Source of the DNA: Acidobacteriaceae bacterium
GTDB lineage: Bacteria > Acidobacteriota > Terriglobia > Terriglobales > Acidobacteriaceae
Direction of reading: 5' to 3'
Length of the DNA: 64,000 bases
Assembly: GCA_003134655.1 (NCBI GenBank)
Contig: PLBY01000131.1
Location: forward strand, 45,441 to 109,440
Part shown: positions 52,454-61,362 of the stretch, one piece after another
Layout: the number at the start of each line of letters is the position of its first letter
How positions within the stretch are numbered: position 1 is the stretch's first letter
Notes under the pieces: model-generated
Seen by the model: only the letters and a program-made list of their open reading frames with translations
The model's database searches: none
What the model was told of the DNA's origin: nothing
Position numbers and translations under genes: made by a program

Positions 52454-52973
52454 CTATTCGCATTCAGCATATTTTCTCACTGGCAAGTGCCCGGAATGAC
52501 TGGCGCGCCTCCACGACAAACTTCCACCCGCGGCAAGCCCAATTCAGGAGGCTGCAGCACCTGGAGATTCTCGCAGCTGAGACCACAAATAGCCCAATTG
52601 ATTACGTCCCTATAACTCGCGCTCTCCTTACGCGAATGAATCCACAAGGGGTCACTACATAATTTTGGGTGCCGGTCCGAAGTGATCCTGGGAGTCGATC
52701 CAAAACATTGCCCAAATGCTTATGTGGCAGCGCGATTGCTCACTATGGAGGTCGACGTTGTCGTTTATGAGAGTCAGATTTGTAGGAGCGATCAACATGA
52801 GAATGCTGAAGAACGTTTTGTTCCCGCTAAGCTGACTCGCCGACAAATGATTTATGGAGTTTCAGGGCGGGCGATACCGCAGCGGCACAGGGTGACAAAG
52901 ACCTGGAGCTTGAGACTTTTAAGAATGCCCAACTCACTTGGCCAAGCTTACGGAAGGTAGTCACAGGGGAGGT
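52454..52973. other. Remainder of regulatory spacer, no gene
   Basis: Between the tandem sites and the CRP-family gene I see no credible protein-coding frame. Besides the -24/-12 element at 52725 there is nothing else I can assign. The long untranslated distance (about 220 bases from promoter to ATG) leaves room for leader control. Confidence 0.4.
52725..52739 (+). promoter_or_regulatory. Candidate sigma-54 (-24/-12) promoter for CRP-family gene
   Basis: TGGCAGCGCGATTGC has GG and GC exactly ten bases apart, a TGGCA start and a perfect TTGC. It stands 235 bases upstream of the CRP-family ATG and downstream of the tandem sites. Together with the sigma-54 activator just before it, the arrangement is internally consistent. 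Confidence 0.5.
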
Positions 52974-53663
52974 ATGTCCAAAGCAACTACCAACAAAACC
53001 AAACGACGTCGCAATCCCACCAGGAAGCTCACCGTCGACGTCCGGGCTTTTCTCGATTCTGCCGGAGTAACGAAAAATGTTAAAGAGTTTCACAAGACAG
53101 AGACTATCTTCTCTCAAGGTGACGCCGCCAAGAGCGTCATGTACGTACAAGAAGGTGGTGTGAAGCTCTCCGTGGTTAATGAAGGCGGCAAAGAGGCGGT
53201 CGTGGCAATTCTGGGCCCTGGCGACTTCTTTGGTGAGGGGTGTCTGGCAGGTCAATCTGTTCGCATGGGGAGGGCTACCGCGGTTGCACCTAGCACGGTG
53301 CTCGTCATTGACAAGAAGGCAATGATGCTTGGGCTCCACCGAGAACACGCGTTCTCGGATCTGTTCGTAGCGTATCTGCTGGCACGGAACATCCGATACG
53401 AAGAAGATTTAGTCAACCAACTCTTCAATTCCAGCGAAAAGAGACTAGCTCGGATCCTGCTCTTGCTCGCTCACTTCGGCAAGGACGGCGTGCCCGAGAC
53501 TGTAATCCCCAGGATCAGTCAGGAGACCCTCGCAGAGATGGTGGGCACAACCCGGTCGCGGGTCAGTTCTTTCATGAACAAATTCAGGAAGCTGGGGTTC
53601 ATAAAGTACAACGGCGTCCTTCAGGTTAATACCTCGCTCTTGAGTGTCGTGCTGCACGACTAA
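52974..53663 (+). CDS. CRP/FNR-family transcription regulator
   Basis: The ATG at 52974 has GGGGAGG directly upstream (229 residues). After a basic N-terminus is a cyclic-nucleotide-type beta-roll (IFSQGDAAKSVMYVQEGGVK, GPGDFFGEGCLAG), a dimer helix and a winged helix-turn-helix (QETLAEMVGTTRSRVSSFMN, KFRKLGFI). Only one Cys is present, so it is not an Fe-S FNR. The recognition helix keeps one Arg but lacks the Glu of E. coli CRP. Its ligand is unknown. It may be activated by the sigma-54 system just upstream and could act on a palindrome such as that at 1936. Confidence 0.9.
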   Translation: MSKATTNKTKRRRNPTRKLTVDVRAFLDSAGVTKNVKEFHKTETIFSQGDAAKSVMYVQEGGVKLSVVNEGGKEAVVAILGPGDFFGEGCLAGQSVRMGRATAVAPSTVLVIDKKAMMLGLHREHAFSDLFVAYLLARNIRYEEDLVNQLFNSSEKRLARILLLLAHFGKDGVPETVIPRISQETLAEMVGTTRSRVSSFMNKFRKLGFIKYNGVLQVNTSLLSVVLHD

Positions 53664-53743
53664 AAAAGATGGTCAGCTACTGCCCTGAGACATCGCGATC
53701 GCCAAAGCTATGAACGACGTTCCTCTCCGGCGATTCCCAGTGG

Positions 53744-54964
53744 TCATGGCTTTATCTTCCACCGCAACAAGCCGGCGATCGCCAGCGCCGCTGCGAACGT
53801 TACGCCGACGGTCCAGCCGAGGACAGCATACAAATTGCTCTTGTAGTACCAGGTCGCAACGCTTGCGGCGACAAAGCCAACATCAATGGCGCCGAATGAC
53901 GTGGTCAGCCAGAGGCCGAGTCGATTGATGGATTGCTCATTGCGCGTCGAGATCTCAAAGGTCAACGCTTCCAGCCGGTCCTCTACGGCCTCGAACAGAT
54001 CGTCGATGCCGAACAGGCTTTCTCCCCGCGCGATGGCGTCTGCGGCATAGCTATGTGTCTTCGCCAGCGTGCCGTAATATTCTTCCAGGTCATCGAAGAT
54101 CTCGCGCCTGAGCTGGATCAGCTCATCGACGGTGCCGTATGTCCGTTGCGCGAACCGATCGAGGTAGGATCGCAACACAGCCCGATCGAGGCACAGTACT
54201 TCGAGCGTGAGCAACAGAGGTAGCGCGTCGCGCGGCAGCTGCGATTCTTGGGTGTCCTTCGAATGCGTACTGACATCAATGGCGCCGTTGCGCGCGATCA
54301 TCCACAAGCCGTCATCACTTCGGCAAAGGTCCGAAGCCAGTTCGGCACTCACGAAACTCGCCTTGAAACGCCCGCCTGACGCATCGCGGTGCAACAGTGT
54401 GACCAGATCGGGTGCATGCCGTTCGACAAGTTCTCCTAACGTGCCATCGCGAAACCGAAGCACCACTAGCGGAACGTACATCTCGGGCATGCTCGCTTTG
54501 CCTTGGCGCCCCGTGGCGAGTTTGTCCCAGGTGATCTTCGCCGGGCTGTCGGCAGATTCCAAGTCGAGCCAGCCGATCCATCTCGGGATATCGAGCGGCT
54601 GGGGTTGCCCGAACAGGCTGACCTCCCAAAGAGCTGCCCCGCACTTGTGAACGCCGCGGAAAATGTCCGCATAGGTCAACTCACCGGCGCGACCTGGCAG
54701 GCTCAAGCGGCCAACGGCAGTGCGCTGCAAACGACTCGCCTGCGAGTAGGACTCGCCGAACAAGTGCCGCTGGAGTGACTCCATCCGGCTCCGGTGTGAC
54801 TGCGAAGTCTCATCCGAAATCAGTTGCAGCCCGGAGAGTGACGTGCCAGCCTGCGCCGCAGCTTCCGGCGTCATGGCGAAGAGCAATACAAACGTGGGGA
54901 TCACCGTGGCCGAGGGCGACGGCGCGACGAGAGATGTATTCAGCTGGGAAAGCGCTGAACTCAA
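53744..54964 (-). CDS. CorA-like two-helix membrane protein of unknown function
   Basis: The open frame gives 406 residues from a TTG at 54964. No ATG or clear ribosome site lies upstream before an in-frame TAA, so the exact start is uncertain (an ATG 30 codons in is possible). The large soluble N-terminal domain has no motif I know. The C-terminal third has a long helical region (LIQLRREIFDDLEEYYGTLA, LFGIDDLFEAVEDRLEALTF, EISTRNEQSINRLGL) followed by two helices (FGAIDVGFVAASVATWYYKS, GWTVGVTFAAALAIAGLLRW). This layout resembles CorA-type proteins but lacks a GMN motif. It converges on the CRP-family gene. Confidence 0.7.
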   Translation of the reverse strand: MSSALSQLNTSLVAPSPSATVIPTFVLLFAMTPEAAAQAGTSLSGLQLISDETSQSHRSRMESLQRHLFGESYSQASRLQRTAVGRLSLPGRAGELTYADIFRGVHKCGAALWEVSLFGQPQPLDIPRWIGWLDLESADSPAKITWDKLATGRQGKASMPEMYVPLVVLRFRDGTLGELVERHAPDLVTLLHRDASGGRFKASFVSAELASDLCRSDDGLWMIARNGAIDVSTHSKDTQESQLPRDALPLLLTLEVLCLDRAVLRSYLDRFAQRTYGTVDELIQLRREIFDDLEEYYGTLAKTHSYAADAIARGESLFGIDDLFEAVEDRLEALTFEISTRNEQSINRLGLWLTTSFGAIDVGFVAASVATWYYKSNLYAVLGWTVGVTFAAALAIAGLLRWKIKP

Positions 54965-55086
54965 GACCGCTCCGAACTGGGATGGATCTTATCCACTCTG
55001 TGCTTCGCTACTCATCTTGGAAACTTGCGCAAGTGTCGTTGAAGCCGCTAGTTCCGTAAGCTAAAATTGTATTTGAAGCTTCATTA

Positions 55087-55118
55087 GGGCGGTTCTGATG
55101 TTGTCGATCAAACCGCCC
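55087..55118 (-). terminator. 8-bp hairpin downstream of small His-rich gene
   Basis: GGGCGGTT (55087-55094) and AACCGCCC (55111-55118) form a GC-rich stem around a 16-base loop that can pair further (TGAT with ATCA). It lies 48 bases beyond the stop of the small gene at 55166-55309. A T-run is lacking, so it is a weak terminator or an RNA-end stabiliser. Confidence 0.4.
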
Positions 55119-55165
55119 CGAGACATCTATTTCACCGGTTTAAATCCTTCCGGCAGCTTTTTCTT

Positions 55166-55309
55166 CTAGTGATCGTGTTTTGCCGGTTCCGGATTTTTGG
55201 GTTGTCCCCCCGGGGCCTGTTGTTTCGGGTTTGGTTGGTTTCCGGAATTCGGTTGCGGACTGGGCTTCTGCATGTCGCTATGCTGTGTATGATCTTCGTG
55301 ATCTGACAT
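55166..55309 (-). CDS. Short His/Pro/Gln-rich disordered protein
   Basis: The ATG at 55309 has AAAAAGGAG upstream. The 47 residues are entirely low-complexity: MSDHEDHTQHSDMQKPSPQP, then NQ/PK/GG repeats, ending PAKHDH. There is no signal peptide or helix. His residues at both ends could bind metal. It follows the gene at 55351-56232 by 41 bases and may be its operon mate. Confidence 0.5.
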   Translation of the reverse strand: MSDHEDHTQHSDMQKPSPQPNSGNQPNPKQQAPGGQPKNPEPAKHDH

Positions 55310-55350
55310 TTTGTGTCTCCTTTTTGTTGATTTTCCTATTACAGTTTGGC

Positions 55351-56232
55351 TCACTGACTCTTCGCCGTTTGCGTCATGGTTTGATCCTGGTTTCTCAGCG
55401 CTTCCAATCCCTCTGTTAGCGTAAGGTTCTCGGGCATGCGACGGAAATCGCTCATTGTCATGACCGAGTCGATCTTCAGACTTTTGACGAGTAACATCTT
55501 GCCGGTGAAATGGAGACGCACGGCCTTAAGCGTCCATGTGCCGCTGTCCGTTTTCACCTCCTCCAGCCCGAATCTCCCGCCTTCGTTTAGGCGGCCTAGA
55601 ATGCCCCATCCAAAATCCACAGGGCGGAAGAGCGTCGCATCGACGCCCTTGATTCGCTGGGCAGTCGAATTGATCCACACGTTACCCTTCGATCCGCGAA
55701 GAGCCTTTAGTTCTCGGGACCGGGTTTGGAATTCAGGGTTCGGCCGGAACGCCAGCCGGACAAGCTTATCGCCGTCGGATGCTCGCGCCGTTTCCGCATA
55801 CTCGTAAAGAAAAGCGTCGGGAAAAGCTTTCAGGATGTCCCATACGCGCTTTTCATACTCTCGCTGTTGCCGCTGCTCATCACTGAGCCTCTTCGGGTCT
55901 TTCAAAATGCGATCCAGCCGCTGGTCCTCCTCTCGGCGCCGGCCAGGTGACAAGGGCTTGTCGTCCACTCCAACTAACCGTCCGATCAACCAGTCTTTGG
56001 TTTGAATCATCGTCTTAGTTTCGGACCGGCCGGACGATTCGGTGCGAAGCCGATACATATAGTGTCCGGGCACGGCGGCCGCCTTCAATTCGTTGGCCAC
56101 GGTCCGCCGCATCAGCTCATTTGCCGAAATTTGCTTGCTCTGCGATACGGCGAGCGTGGCGGAAACCACAAGAACTACTGTCGATCCCAGTTTTTGCCAG
56201 CTTGTTCGGGCCACTCTACGCGACGCGGTCAT
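55351..56232 (-). CDS. Conserved secreted protein of unknown function
   Basis: The ATG at 56232 has GGAGG upstream (293 residues). A signal helix (LGSTVVLVVSATLAVSQS) precedes a soluble domain with a charged coiled-coil stretch (EEDQRLDRILKDPKRLSDEQ and onward) and a beta-rich end containing GNVWINSTAQRIKGVDATLF and DFGWGILGRLNEGG. It resembles the LolA-like or secreted families common in Acidobacteria, but I cannot name it. It lies 27 bases after lemA in the same direction, thus probably in the same operon. Confidence 0.72.
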   Translation of the reverse strand: MTASRRVARTSWQKLGSTVVLVVSATLAVSQSKQISANELMRRTVANELKAAAVPGHYMYRLRTESSGRSETKTMIQTKDWLIGRLVGVDDKPLSPGRRREEDQRLDRILKDPKRLSDEQRQQREYEKRVWDILKAFPDAFLYEYAETARASDGDKLVRLAFRPNPEFQTRSRELKALRGSKGNVWINSTAQRIKGVDATLFRPVDFGWGILGRLNEGGRFGLEEVKTDSGTWTLKAVRLHFTGKMLLVKSLKIDSVMTMSDFRRMPENLTLTEGLEALRNQDQTMTQTAKSQ

Positions 56233-56259
56233 TCCTTGTACCTCCAAACTAGGGGGAGC

Positions 56260-56844
56260 TCACTTATTCGGCGGACTCTGAAATTGCACCTTCGGCACCT
56301 CGCGCGAAGCCTCCGTAGCAGCGAAGTACGCTGTATTCGGTTTGTAGCCGGCCCATCCTGCAAAAATATTATTCGGAAAAAGCCCAATGTAGGTGTTGTA
56401 GTCTTTTATGGCTTCGTTGTACCGTCTCCGTTCGACGGCGATGCGGTTCTCCGTGCCGGCCAGCTCGTCCTGCAAGCGCTGGAAATTCTCATTCGATTTC
56501 AGTTGGGGGTAATTTTCGACAATGGCGAGCAACCGCCCGAGTGCGCCATCAAGTTGACCATTCGCCGCTATGCGGCTGGCGGGAGTCTGTGCGCCAAGCA
56601 GCGTAGACCGCGCCTTTGCGATATCGCCAAAGACGGTCTGCTCCTGGGCAGCGATGCCTTTCACGGTCTCGACCAGGTTTGGAATCAAATCAGCGCGTCG
56701 CTGGAGTACGACGTCTACCTGTGCCCACGACGCGGTCACGGTTTGGCTCTTTGTAACCATTTGGTTGCGGCGCCCGACATACATCCCGCCAATAGCAAGC
56801 GCCACAATTACTAGCACACCAATGACGATAAGCAGTTTCTTCAT
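56260..56844 (-). CDS. lemA: LemA-family protein
   Basis: The 194 residues have one N-terminal helix (LLIVIGVLVIVALAIGGMYV) and the LemA four-helix domain: WAQVDVVLQRRADLIPNLVE, ERRRYNEAIKDYNTYIGLFP, and the ending EVPKVQF. LemA proteins are anchored with the bulk outside. They often occur with TPM-domain proteins, as here. The gene follows the nucleotidyltransferase gene by 51 bases. A decayed copy of its 3' part is found at 60133-60336. Its biochemical role is not settled. Confidence 0.92.
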   Translation of the reverse strand: MKKLLIVIGVLVIVALAIGGMYVGRRNQMVTKSQTVTASWAQVDVVLQRRADLIPNLVETVKGIAAQEQTVFGDIAKARSTLLGAQTPASRIAANGQLDGALGRLLAIVENYPQLKSNENFQRLQDELAGTENRIAVERRRYNEAIKDYNTYIGLFPNNIFAGWAGYKPNTAYFAATEASREVPKVQFQSPPNK

Positions 56845-56895
56845 TTCCTGGTCCTCTCTTGTCTCCGACCATGCATTGACCCTACGGCGGAAATC

Positions 56896-57657
56896 CTATG
56901 AGGCCGCGAGAGCAGTTTGTTTCGGAGAGTTCGTCACTTTCACAGCGAGAAGCCGGTCCATCTCCTCAGCTGCACGCGTTACCGCGTCCAGGTATGCCGC
57001 AAACGACTGGTCGTGGCTGAGTTCTTTCGTAGCCTTTTTCCCCTCGCGCAGATCAAGCACGGTGTGGAACGCCGCGGGATCGAATCCGATAAGCGCGGCG
57101 AACCGGTCGGTGGCGCCGCGATGCGAGACCGACGGTGCCTCCCCCAGCGCAATAAGCGAGTGACGAAAGAGCGTGGCAAACGTTGACGCTGAAGCGATCA
57201 TCAGCTCTGCCAGTGCTGACCGACGGCCATGCGACCGCAGAAATGCCTGGCGCAGACGGACCACGGCTAATCTCAGCTCGCGCTCTACCTGCAAGCGGTG
57301 GAGTGCCATAGGAACATCGAAATCCGCGAAGAAATCCTCGCCGAGCAGCATGTGATGCCGCTGTTTTATATCCAGCAATTCGATGGCGAAGATGTCGGCT
57401 GAGTGGCGCAACTCTTCGATTGTGAAAACGAGCGGAGCCGGGTGGCCTTTATGCCACCACCACCGCCCCACTGGCCGAAGTTTCGACATGGCCGTCCCGC
57501 CGGCCTGGTTGAGCAAGCACAAGATGTTCAGATCCGAGTGCCCCTCGTGAAATTCATGGTCAACGCCAGAACCATAGAGCACAACCGCGTTCAGATTCCT
57601 GCCCGCAGCCTCTTTGAGGCGTTCCACCAGTTCGTTCAACTCTTTTTCTCTGTGCAT
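56896..57657 (-). CDS. Nucleotidyltransferase-like protein between TPM and LemA genes
   Basis: The ATG at 57657 with GGAGG nearby is preferred over a longer start that would overlap the TPM gene (253 residues). The N-terminal half has NAVVLYGSGVDHEFHEGHSD followed by LNILCLL, the GS-x(10)-D-x-[DN] motif of pol-beta type nucleotidyltransferases; the second acid is Asn here, which may reduce activity. The rest is helical and resembles an accessory or HEPN-like region. It lies 17 bases after TPM and 51 before lemA. Its role in the operon is not clear. Confidence 0.75.
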   Translation of the reverse strand: MHREKELNELVERLKEAAGRNLNAVVLYGSGVDHEFHEGHSDLNILCLLNQAGGTAMSKLRPVGRWWWHKGHPAPLVFTIEELRHSADIFAIELLDIKQRHHMLLGEDFFADFDVPMALHRLQVERELRLAVVRLRQAFLRSHGRRSALAELMIASASTFATLFRHSLIALGEAPSVSHRGATDRFAALIGFDPAAFHTVLDLREGKKATKELSHDQSFAAYLDAVTRAAEEMDRLLAVKVTNSPKQTALAAS

Positions 57658-57674
57658 CTCAACCTCCACTTCGT

Positions 57675-58496
57675 TTACCAGCCTCCGCCGGCGCCGCCAC
57701 CACCAGAGGATCCTCCGCCAAATCCACCGAATCCCCCGCCCGAACTTCCGCCTCCATGACCCATCGAGCCCATCCACCAGCCACCGTAATAGCCGCTGCC
57801 ACGGCGATACCGAGACCATCCCGTCAGAGAAAACAGGAATGCCATAAGTGGCCAACCTAGGAATAGGGCAAGAATGATAATGGTTCCGACCAGTCCGGAT
57901 CCTTTTCCTGAGGAGGAAGACTGGCCCTCGGTCTGCTGTGGCGGGGGAACACTCTGATTGAGCGTGACACCGCGGTCCTGCGCGATAACTCCCGCGACCT
58001 GCGACGCCATTTGCAGCAACGCTGCGCCGTATTGATTCTGTCGCAACAGCGGCACCATCTCGCGGCCGAAGCCCCCAACTTTGCCGTCGGGCAGAATCGG
58101 CTCCAGGCCATAGCCCACCTCAGTCCAGTACTGCCGCTCATTAACCGCCATGAGAATCATCACGCCGCGGTCCTTGCCCTTCGGTCCGACGGCCCATTTT
58201 TTAAAAAGGAGGCTCGCGAAATTCTGTACGTTGTCGCCTTCGAGCGTACGAATCGTTACTACCGCGATCTGCGCGCCAGCTTTCTGATCAATCTCTTGGC
58301 CGAGGGCCGTCAATTTCTGGCGCGAATCGGCGTCCAAAACGCCTGCAAAGTCATTGACGTACCCTTGCGGCGATAGCTGTTCGATCTTTTCGGCGTAGAC
58401 CGCCACGCTCAGTGACGATGACAGAAGTGCTAAAAGGACGAGAAAAACCCCGACTGAAGCCCCACGCTGGCGTACTCTCGTTTTAAAAAGTCTCAT
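57675..58496 (-). CDS. TPM-domain (YgcG-like) secreted membrane protein
   Basis: The ATG at 58496 gives 273 residues. A signal peptide ends near AVYAEKIE; the TPM domain follows (GYVNDFAGVLDADSRQKLTA, GAQIAVVTIRTLEGDNVQNF, KGKDRGVMILMAVNERQYWT, EVGYGLEPILPDGKVGGFGR). One helix (GTIIILALFLGWPLMAFLFS) and a Gly-rich tail (GGSSGGGFGGFGGGSSGGGG) end the protein. The family is found with LemA and has been linked to photosystem or envelope repair in other organisms. A truncated copy is at 60340-60800. Confidence 0.9.
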   Translation of the reverse strand: MRLFKTRVRQRGASVGVFLVLLALLSSSLSVAVYAEKIEQLSPQGYVNDFAGVLDADSRQKLTALGQEIDQKAGAQIAVVTIRTLEGDNVQNFASLLFKKWAVGPKGKDRGVMILMAVNERQYWTEVGYGLEPILPDGKVGGFGREMVPLLRQNQYGAALLQMASQVAGVIAQDRGVTLNQSVPPPQQTEGQSSSSGKGSGLVGTIIILALFLGWPLMAFLFSLTGWSRYRRGSGYYGGWWMGSMGHGGGSSGGGFGGFGGGSSGGGGAGGGW

Positions 58497-58547
58497 GTTA
58501 CCCCCGCAGTCGATTCGTATCGCAGTGAAAATAGCTTCGGATGGCAT

Positions 58548-59315
58548 TGGGCACGCGCAGGAAGAGAAGAGGCAAGAAAGTGTTTCATAAAGAACGCAGC
58601 TCTCGACCGGTCAAACTGTAGATGTCTCCTTCCCCGTGCTCCAGGTGCTGCGCCGCGTCGGCAACTCGTGCGACACAACGGTGGCGAGCAACGTGATGGA
58701 TGAAACCGCCATCGTTGTGGAACCATACTGTTTCCCTAAATGGGGTGACTGTTCCGAATTGCTCACTGTTCACAGCAATCTGAGGAATTCTTCACGTCCT
58801 GCCTGTTCAAGTTCGAGCGCTCTCCTCCACTGACCCGCGCCCAGCGACTACATGCCCTTGTAAGGCTCATACGGAGGCTCAGGCGGCGGTGGCTTCTGGG
58901 CGCGCTACACGTTGCTTTTGGATAGGGCGGCTGTTCGAGAGATTTGTTTGCGTCGGTGGCCGAGTGGTTGGAGATGATATCGCTCACGGAAAATAGATTG
59001 ACGGCAGAGAGGCGGCGATCATCCGAAACCTACTTGGCCGCCACCACTTCCAGCCATGCCCCTTACCCTATCTACGGGCATTATTTTGAGCGTACCTCGC
59101 CGAAGCTTTCGGCGATGATCCTTGTGCTCCACTCCCCGCAGGCGGGAAGAATTTGCGGAGGCCCCTAAGAAGAGTAGGCAAACTACAGCGCATCGCGGAG
59201 GAGCATTACCAAACCTCTTGGCCTGTCTTCCGAACCACGCCCACTCGACCATGAATTGTCACAAGGCAACGCTGTTTCCACAGACTACGAAAATGCCCGT
59301 CTTCGAGTCTTATGG
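58548..59315. repeat. Degenerate duplicated non-coding block (copy A)
   Basis: Segments here recur in two other places: around 60800-61085 and 62920-63310. Shared phrases include the GAAAGTGTTTC-like start, GATGAAACCGCC, CTAAATGGGG, GCGCCCAGCGACTACATGCC and AAGGCTCATACGGAGGCTC. The frames are broken differently in each copy, so no protein is conserved. It is probably decayed coding sequence spread by segmental duplication. Confidence 0.55.
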
Positions 59316-59597
59316 TTACCTCGGCATCTTTGTCCCGCGCGGGGCATTGGGGAGTGCGCAAAGCACAAGTCGGGGGTTTTTCCGTTCCGCCAGGAACCAG
59401 AGGAACACCGTGACGGCAATGATCGCGAGCCCATAAGGCAAGGCGCCCAGATAGTGTGCCCGGCGCGTTTGCGCCACAGGTGCCGAGGGAAAGCGAAGAG
59501 CGGATCGGTAGCGCCTCACACGCTTGGTCGGCAAATGCCCGTCCCGTTCCTCTTCACGCGATGCAAAACTGTCCGACCGAAGGCGCGCGGCGTCCAT
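59316..59597 (-). pseudogene. Degraded copy of small membrane protein (see 63440-63802)
   Basis: The frame contains HYLGALPYGLAIIAVTVFLW then FLAERKNPRLVLCALPNAPR, nearly the same as part of the protein at 63440-63802. The first membrane helix of that protein is absent here and the N-terminus is unrelated. Flanking DNA (from about 59250 to 59455) matches 63484-63690. Confidence 0.5.
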
Positions 59598-59888
59598 CCA
59601 TAACCTTCCCCTCGTTCGAGTGGAAAAAGATTTTCACCACTATCGCCGCGATTACGGTCTCTATTTGGCTACTCTGCAGTCCACACTAGCACCTCAGAGC
59701 GAGTTCAGACTGGCACCCGATAGTTGTCAGCCTAGACCAGGTTAAAACTTTCGGTTCGTGCGCTAACACACAGGAAAAAACAGTCTCTGAGCTTATTAAG
59801 AGCGCAACCGCTTGTTAACGCCGTACCCGTTGATCGGGATTGCCAACGCAGAAAATCGGATTCTAGTTGATTCCATCACCGTTCCTTT

Positions 59889-60086
59889 TCACTCGGTTTC
59901 ATCACCTGCGGGAATCGCTAAGCTCCCCTTATCGGATTTGGCTGGATACTGTTCCGGGTGTTGGTTGAATAGGCTCATGCATTCCTCGCTGTCGAAGTAA
60001 TAGGTCACTCCGTCGTGTTCCGACAATCCGGCGGCTTTTTTGTCTTCCACCTGCATGCCGCAAACGGGGTCGATATGATTTGCCAT
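59889..60086 (-). CDS. Small stand-alone YHS-domain protein
   Basis: The ATG at 60086 has GAGGAGGAG upstream. The 65 residues are one YHS domain: DPVCGMQVEDKKAAG, VTYYFDSEECMSLFNQHPEQ, Y. The usual FC after YY is replaced by FD, leaving one Cys in SEEC, so metal affinity may be altered. It stands alone among duplicated debris. YHS domains also occur on the phosphorylase (1-1141), CopA (19116) and two remnants in this window. Confidence 0.8.
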   Translation of the reverse strand: MANHIDPVCGMQVEDKKAAGLSEHDGVTYYFDSEECMSLFNQHPEQYPAKSDKGSLAIPAGDETE

Positions 60087-60132
60087 CGCTCTCCTCCTCT
60101 AAAAATGTGTGTTGATGCCGAATCGGGACAAT

Positions 60133-60800
60133 TCACTTATTCGGTGGGCTCTGAAATTGCACCTTTGGCACCTGGCGCGACGCCTCCGAAGCAGCGAAGT
60201 ACGCTGTGTTCGATTTGAAGCCAGCCCATCCTGCAAAAACATTGTTCGGGAAAAGCCCGATGTACGTCTTGTGGTCTTGTATCGCTTCATTGTAGCGTCG
60301 CCGTTCGACCGCGATGCGATTCTCAGTGCCGGCCAATGATTCTGTCGCAGCAGCGGTACCACGTCGCGGCCGAAGCCTCCAACTTTCCCATCGGGCAGAA
60401 TCGGCTCCAGGCCGTAGCCGACCTCAGTCCAGTATTGACGCTCGTCCACGGCCAGTAGAATCATCACGCTGCGGTCCTTGCCCTTCGGCCATACTCCCCA
60501 TTTCTTAAACAGGCGGTTCGTGAAATCCTGCACGCTGTCGCCTCCGAGCGTACGGATCGTCACTACCGCGATCTGCGCGCCGGCCTTCTGATCCACCTCC
60601 TGGGCGAGCGCCGTCAGTTTCTGGCGCGAATCGGCGTCCAAAACGCCGGCGAAGTCATTGACGTACCCTTGCGGCGAAAGCTGGTCGACCTTTTCGGCGT
60701 AAGCCGCAACACTCGGGGGCGATGAGAGAAGTGCGAAAAGCACCAGAAATAGCGCGGGCGATGCCCCGCGCTGATGTGCCTTCGTTTCACAAGCTTTCAT
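60133..60800 (-). pseudogene. TPM-LemA deletion chimera
   Basis: From the ATG at 60800 the frame follows the TPM protein (GYVNDFAGVLDADSRQKLTA, EVGYGLEPILPDGKVGGFGR) up to VPLLRQN at about 60342. It then continues out of frame with LemA from AGTENRIAVERRRYNEAIQD to the native LemA end FQSPPNK (60133). The 3' half of TPM, the whole nucleotidyltransferase and the 5' two-thirds of lemA are missing relative to 56260-58496. One deletion of about 1.8 kb in a duplicated copy explains it. Confidence 0.88.
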
Positions 60801-60988
60801 GCTTCTGTCCCCACGGCTTCGGATCGGAGCGAAACAGAGCTTCGGATGGCCCGAGAAGCGCGGCACGAAGATGAAGAAGCAAAAAAGCCGTTCATAAAGA
60901 GCGCAGCCACCGGACGTTCAAACCGCACGCGTCTTTTCCCAGTAATCAAGTCGCTGCGCGGTGTCGTCAGTTCGCGCGGCGTAGTGGT
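60801..60988. repeat. Duplicated degenerate block (copy B)
   Basis: Matches parts of 58550-58650 and 62940-63070 (for example GCGCAGCC-type and TTCAAACCGCA phrases, CGCTGCGC near the end). No conserved frame is seen. Confidence 0.45.
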
Positions 60989-61087
60989 GGCGGATCGAGC
61001 GCCGCAAAAGCAGAACATTCGCACGCCGTACTCGTGTTTGCCAAAGGTGGATTCGGCAGTGATATTCATTCCGCAAACCGGGTCTTT
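60989..61087 (-). pseudogene. YHS-domain remnant
   Basis: On the minus strand KDPVCGMNITAESTFGKHEY, GVRMFCFCGARS is the first two-thirds of a YHS domain. The KF..NP-Y end is replaced by the duplicated block. No start codon or ribosome site is evident, although the frame is open for about 20 codons upstream. It is probably a piece left at a rearrangement end. Confidence 0.5.
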
Positions 61088-61362
61088 TGGTGGCCTGCTT
61101 GCCAGGGGGCCTAGTGCGTCATCTCTTCGCGATGATGCATATCAAGCCTCTGAAAGCTGAAGTCAATATCGAATTCATCGTATCGAGCTTCGGCCTGATT
61201 CAGATTCTCGATGATCAGATAGAAACGGTTGCTCAGGTTCTGCGCATGTCGCTATTTCGACTGTGACCGGAACGTCCTTGATCAGAGGCTTTGAGTGAAT
61301 GTCGGAAACATACGCCAGGCAAGCCAAGTAAGGCAGCACACCTCACCCACTTAGTTAGATCA
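61088..61362. other. Gene debris, unassigned
   Basis: A minus-strand stretch (61108-61250) reads NLSNRFYLIIENLNQAEARY, DEFDIDFSFQRLDMHHREEM to a stop, following an in-frame stop. It looks like the C-terminus of a real protein that has lost its start, but I cannot name the family. The rest is unassigned. Confidence 0.3.
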
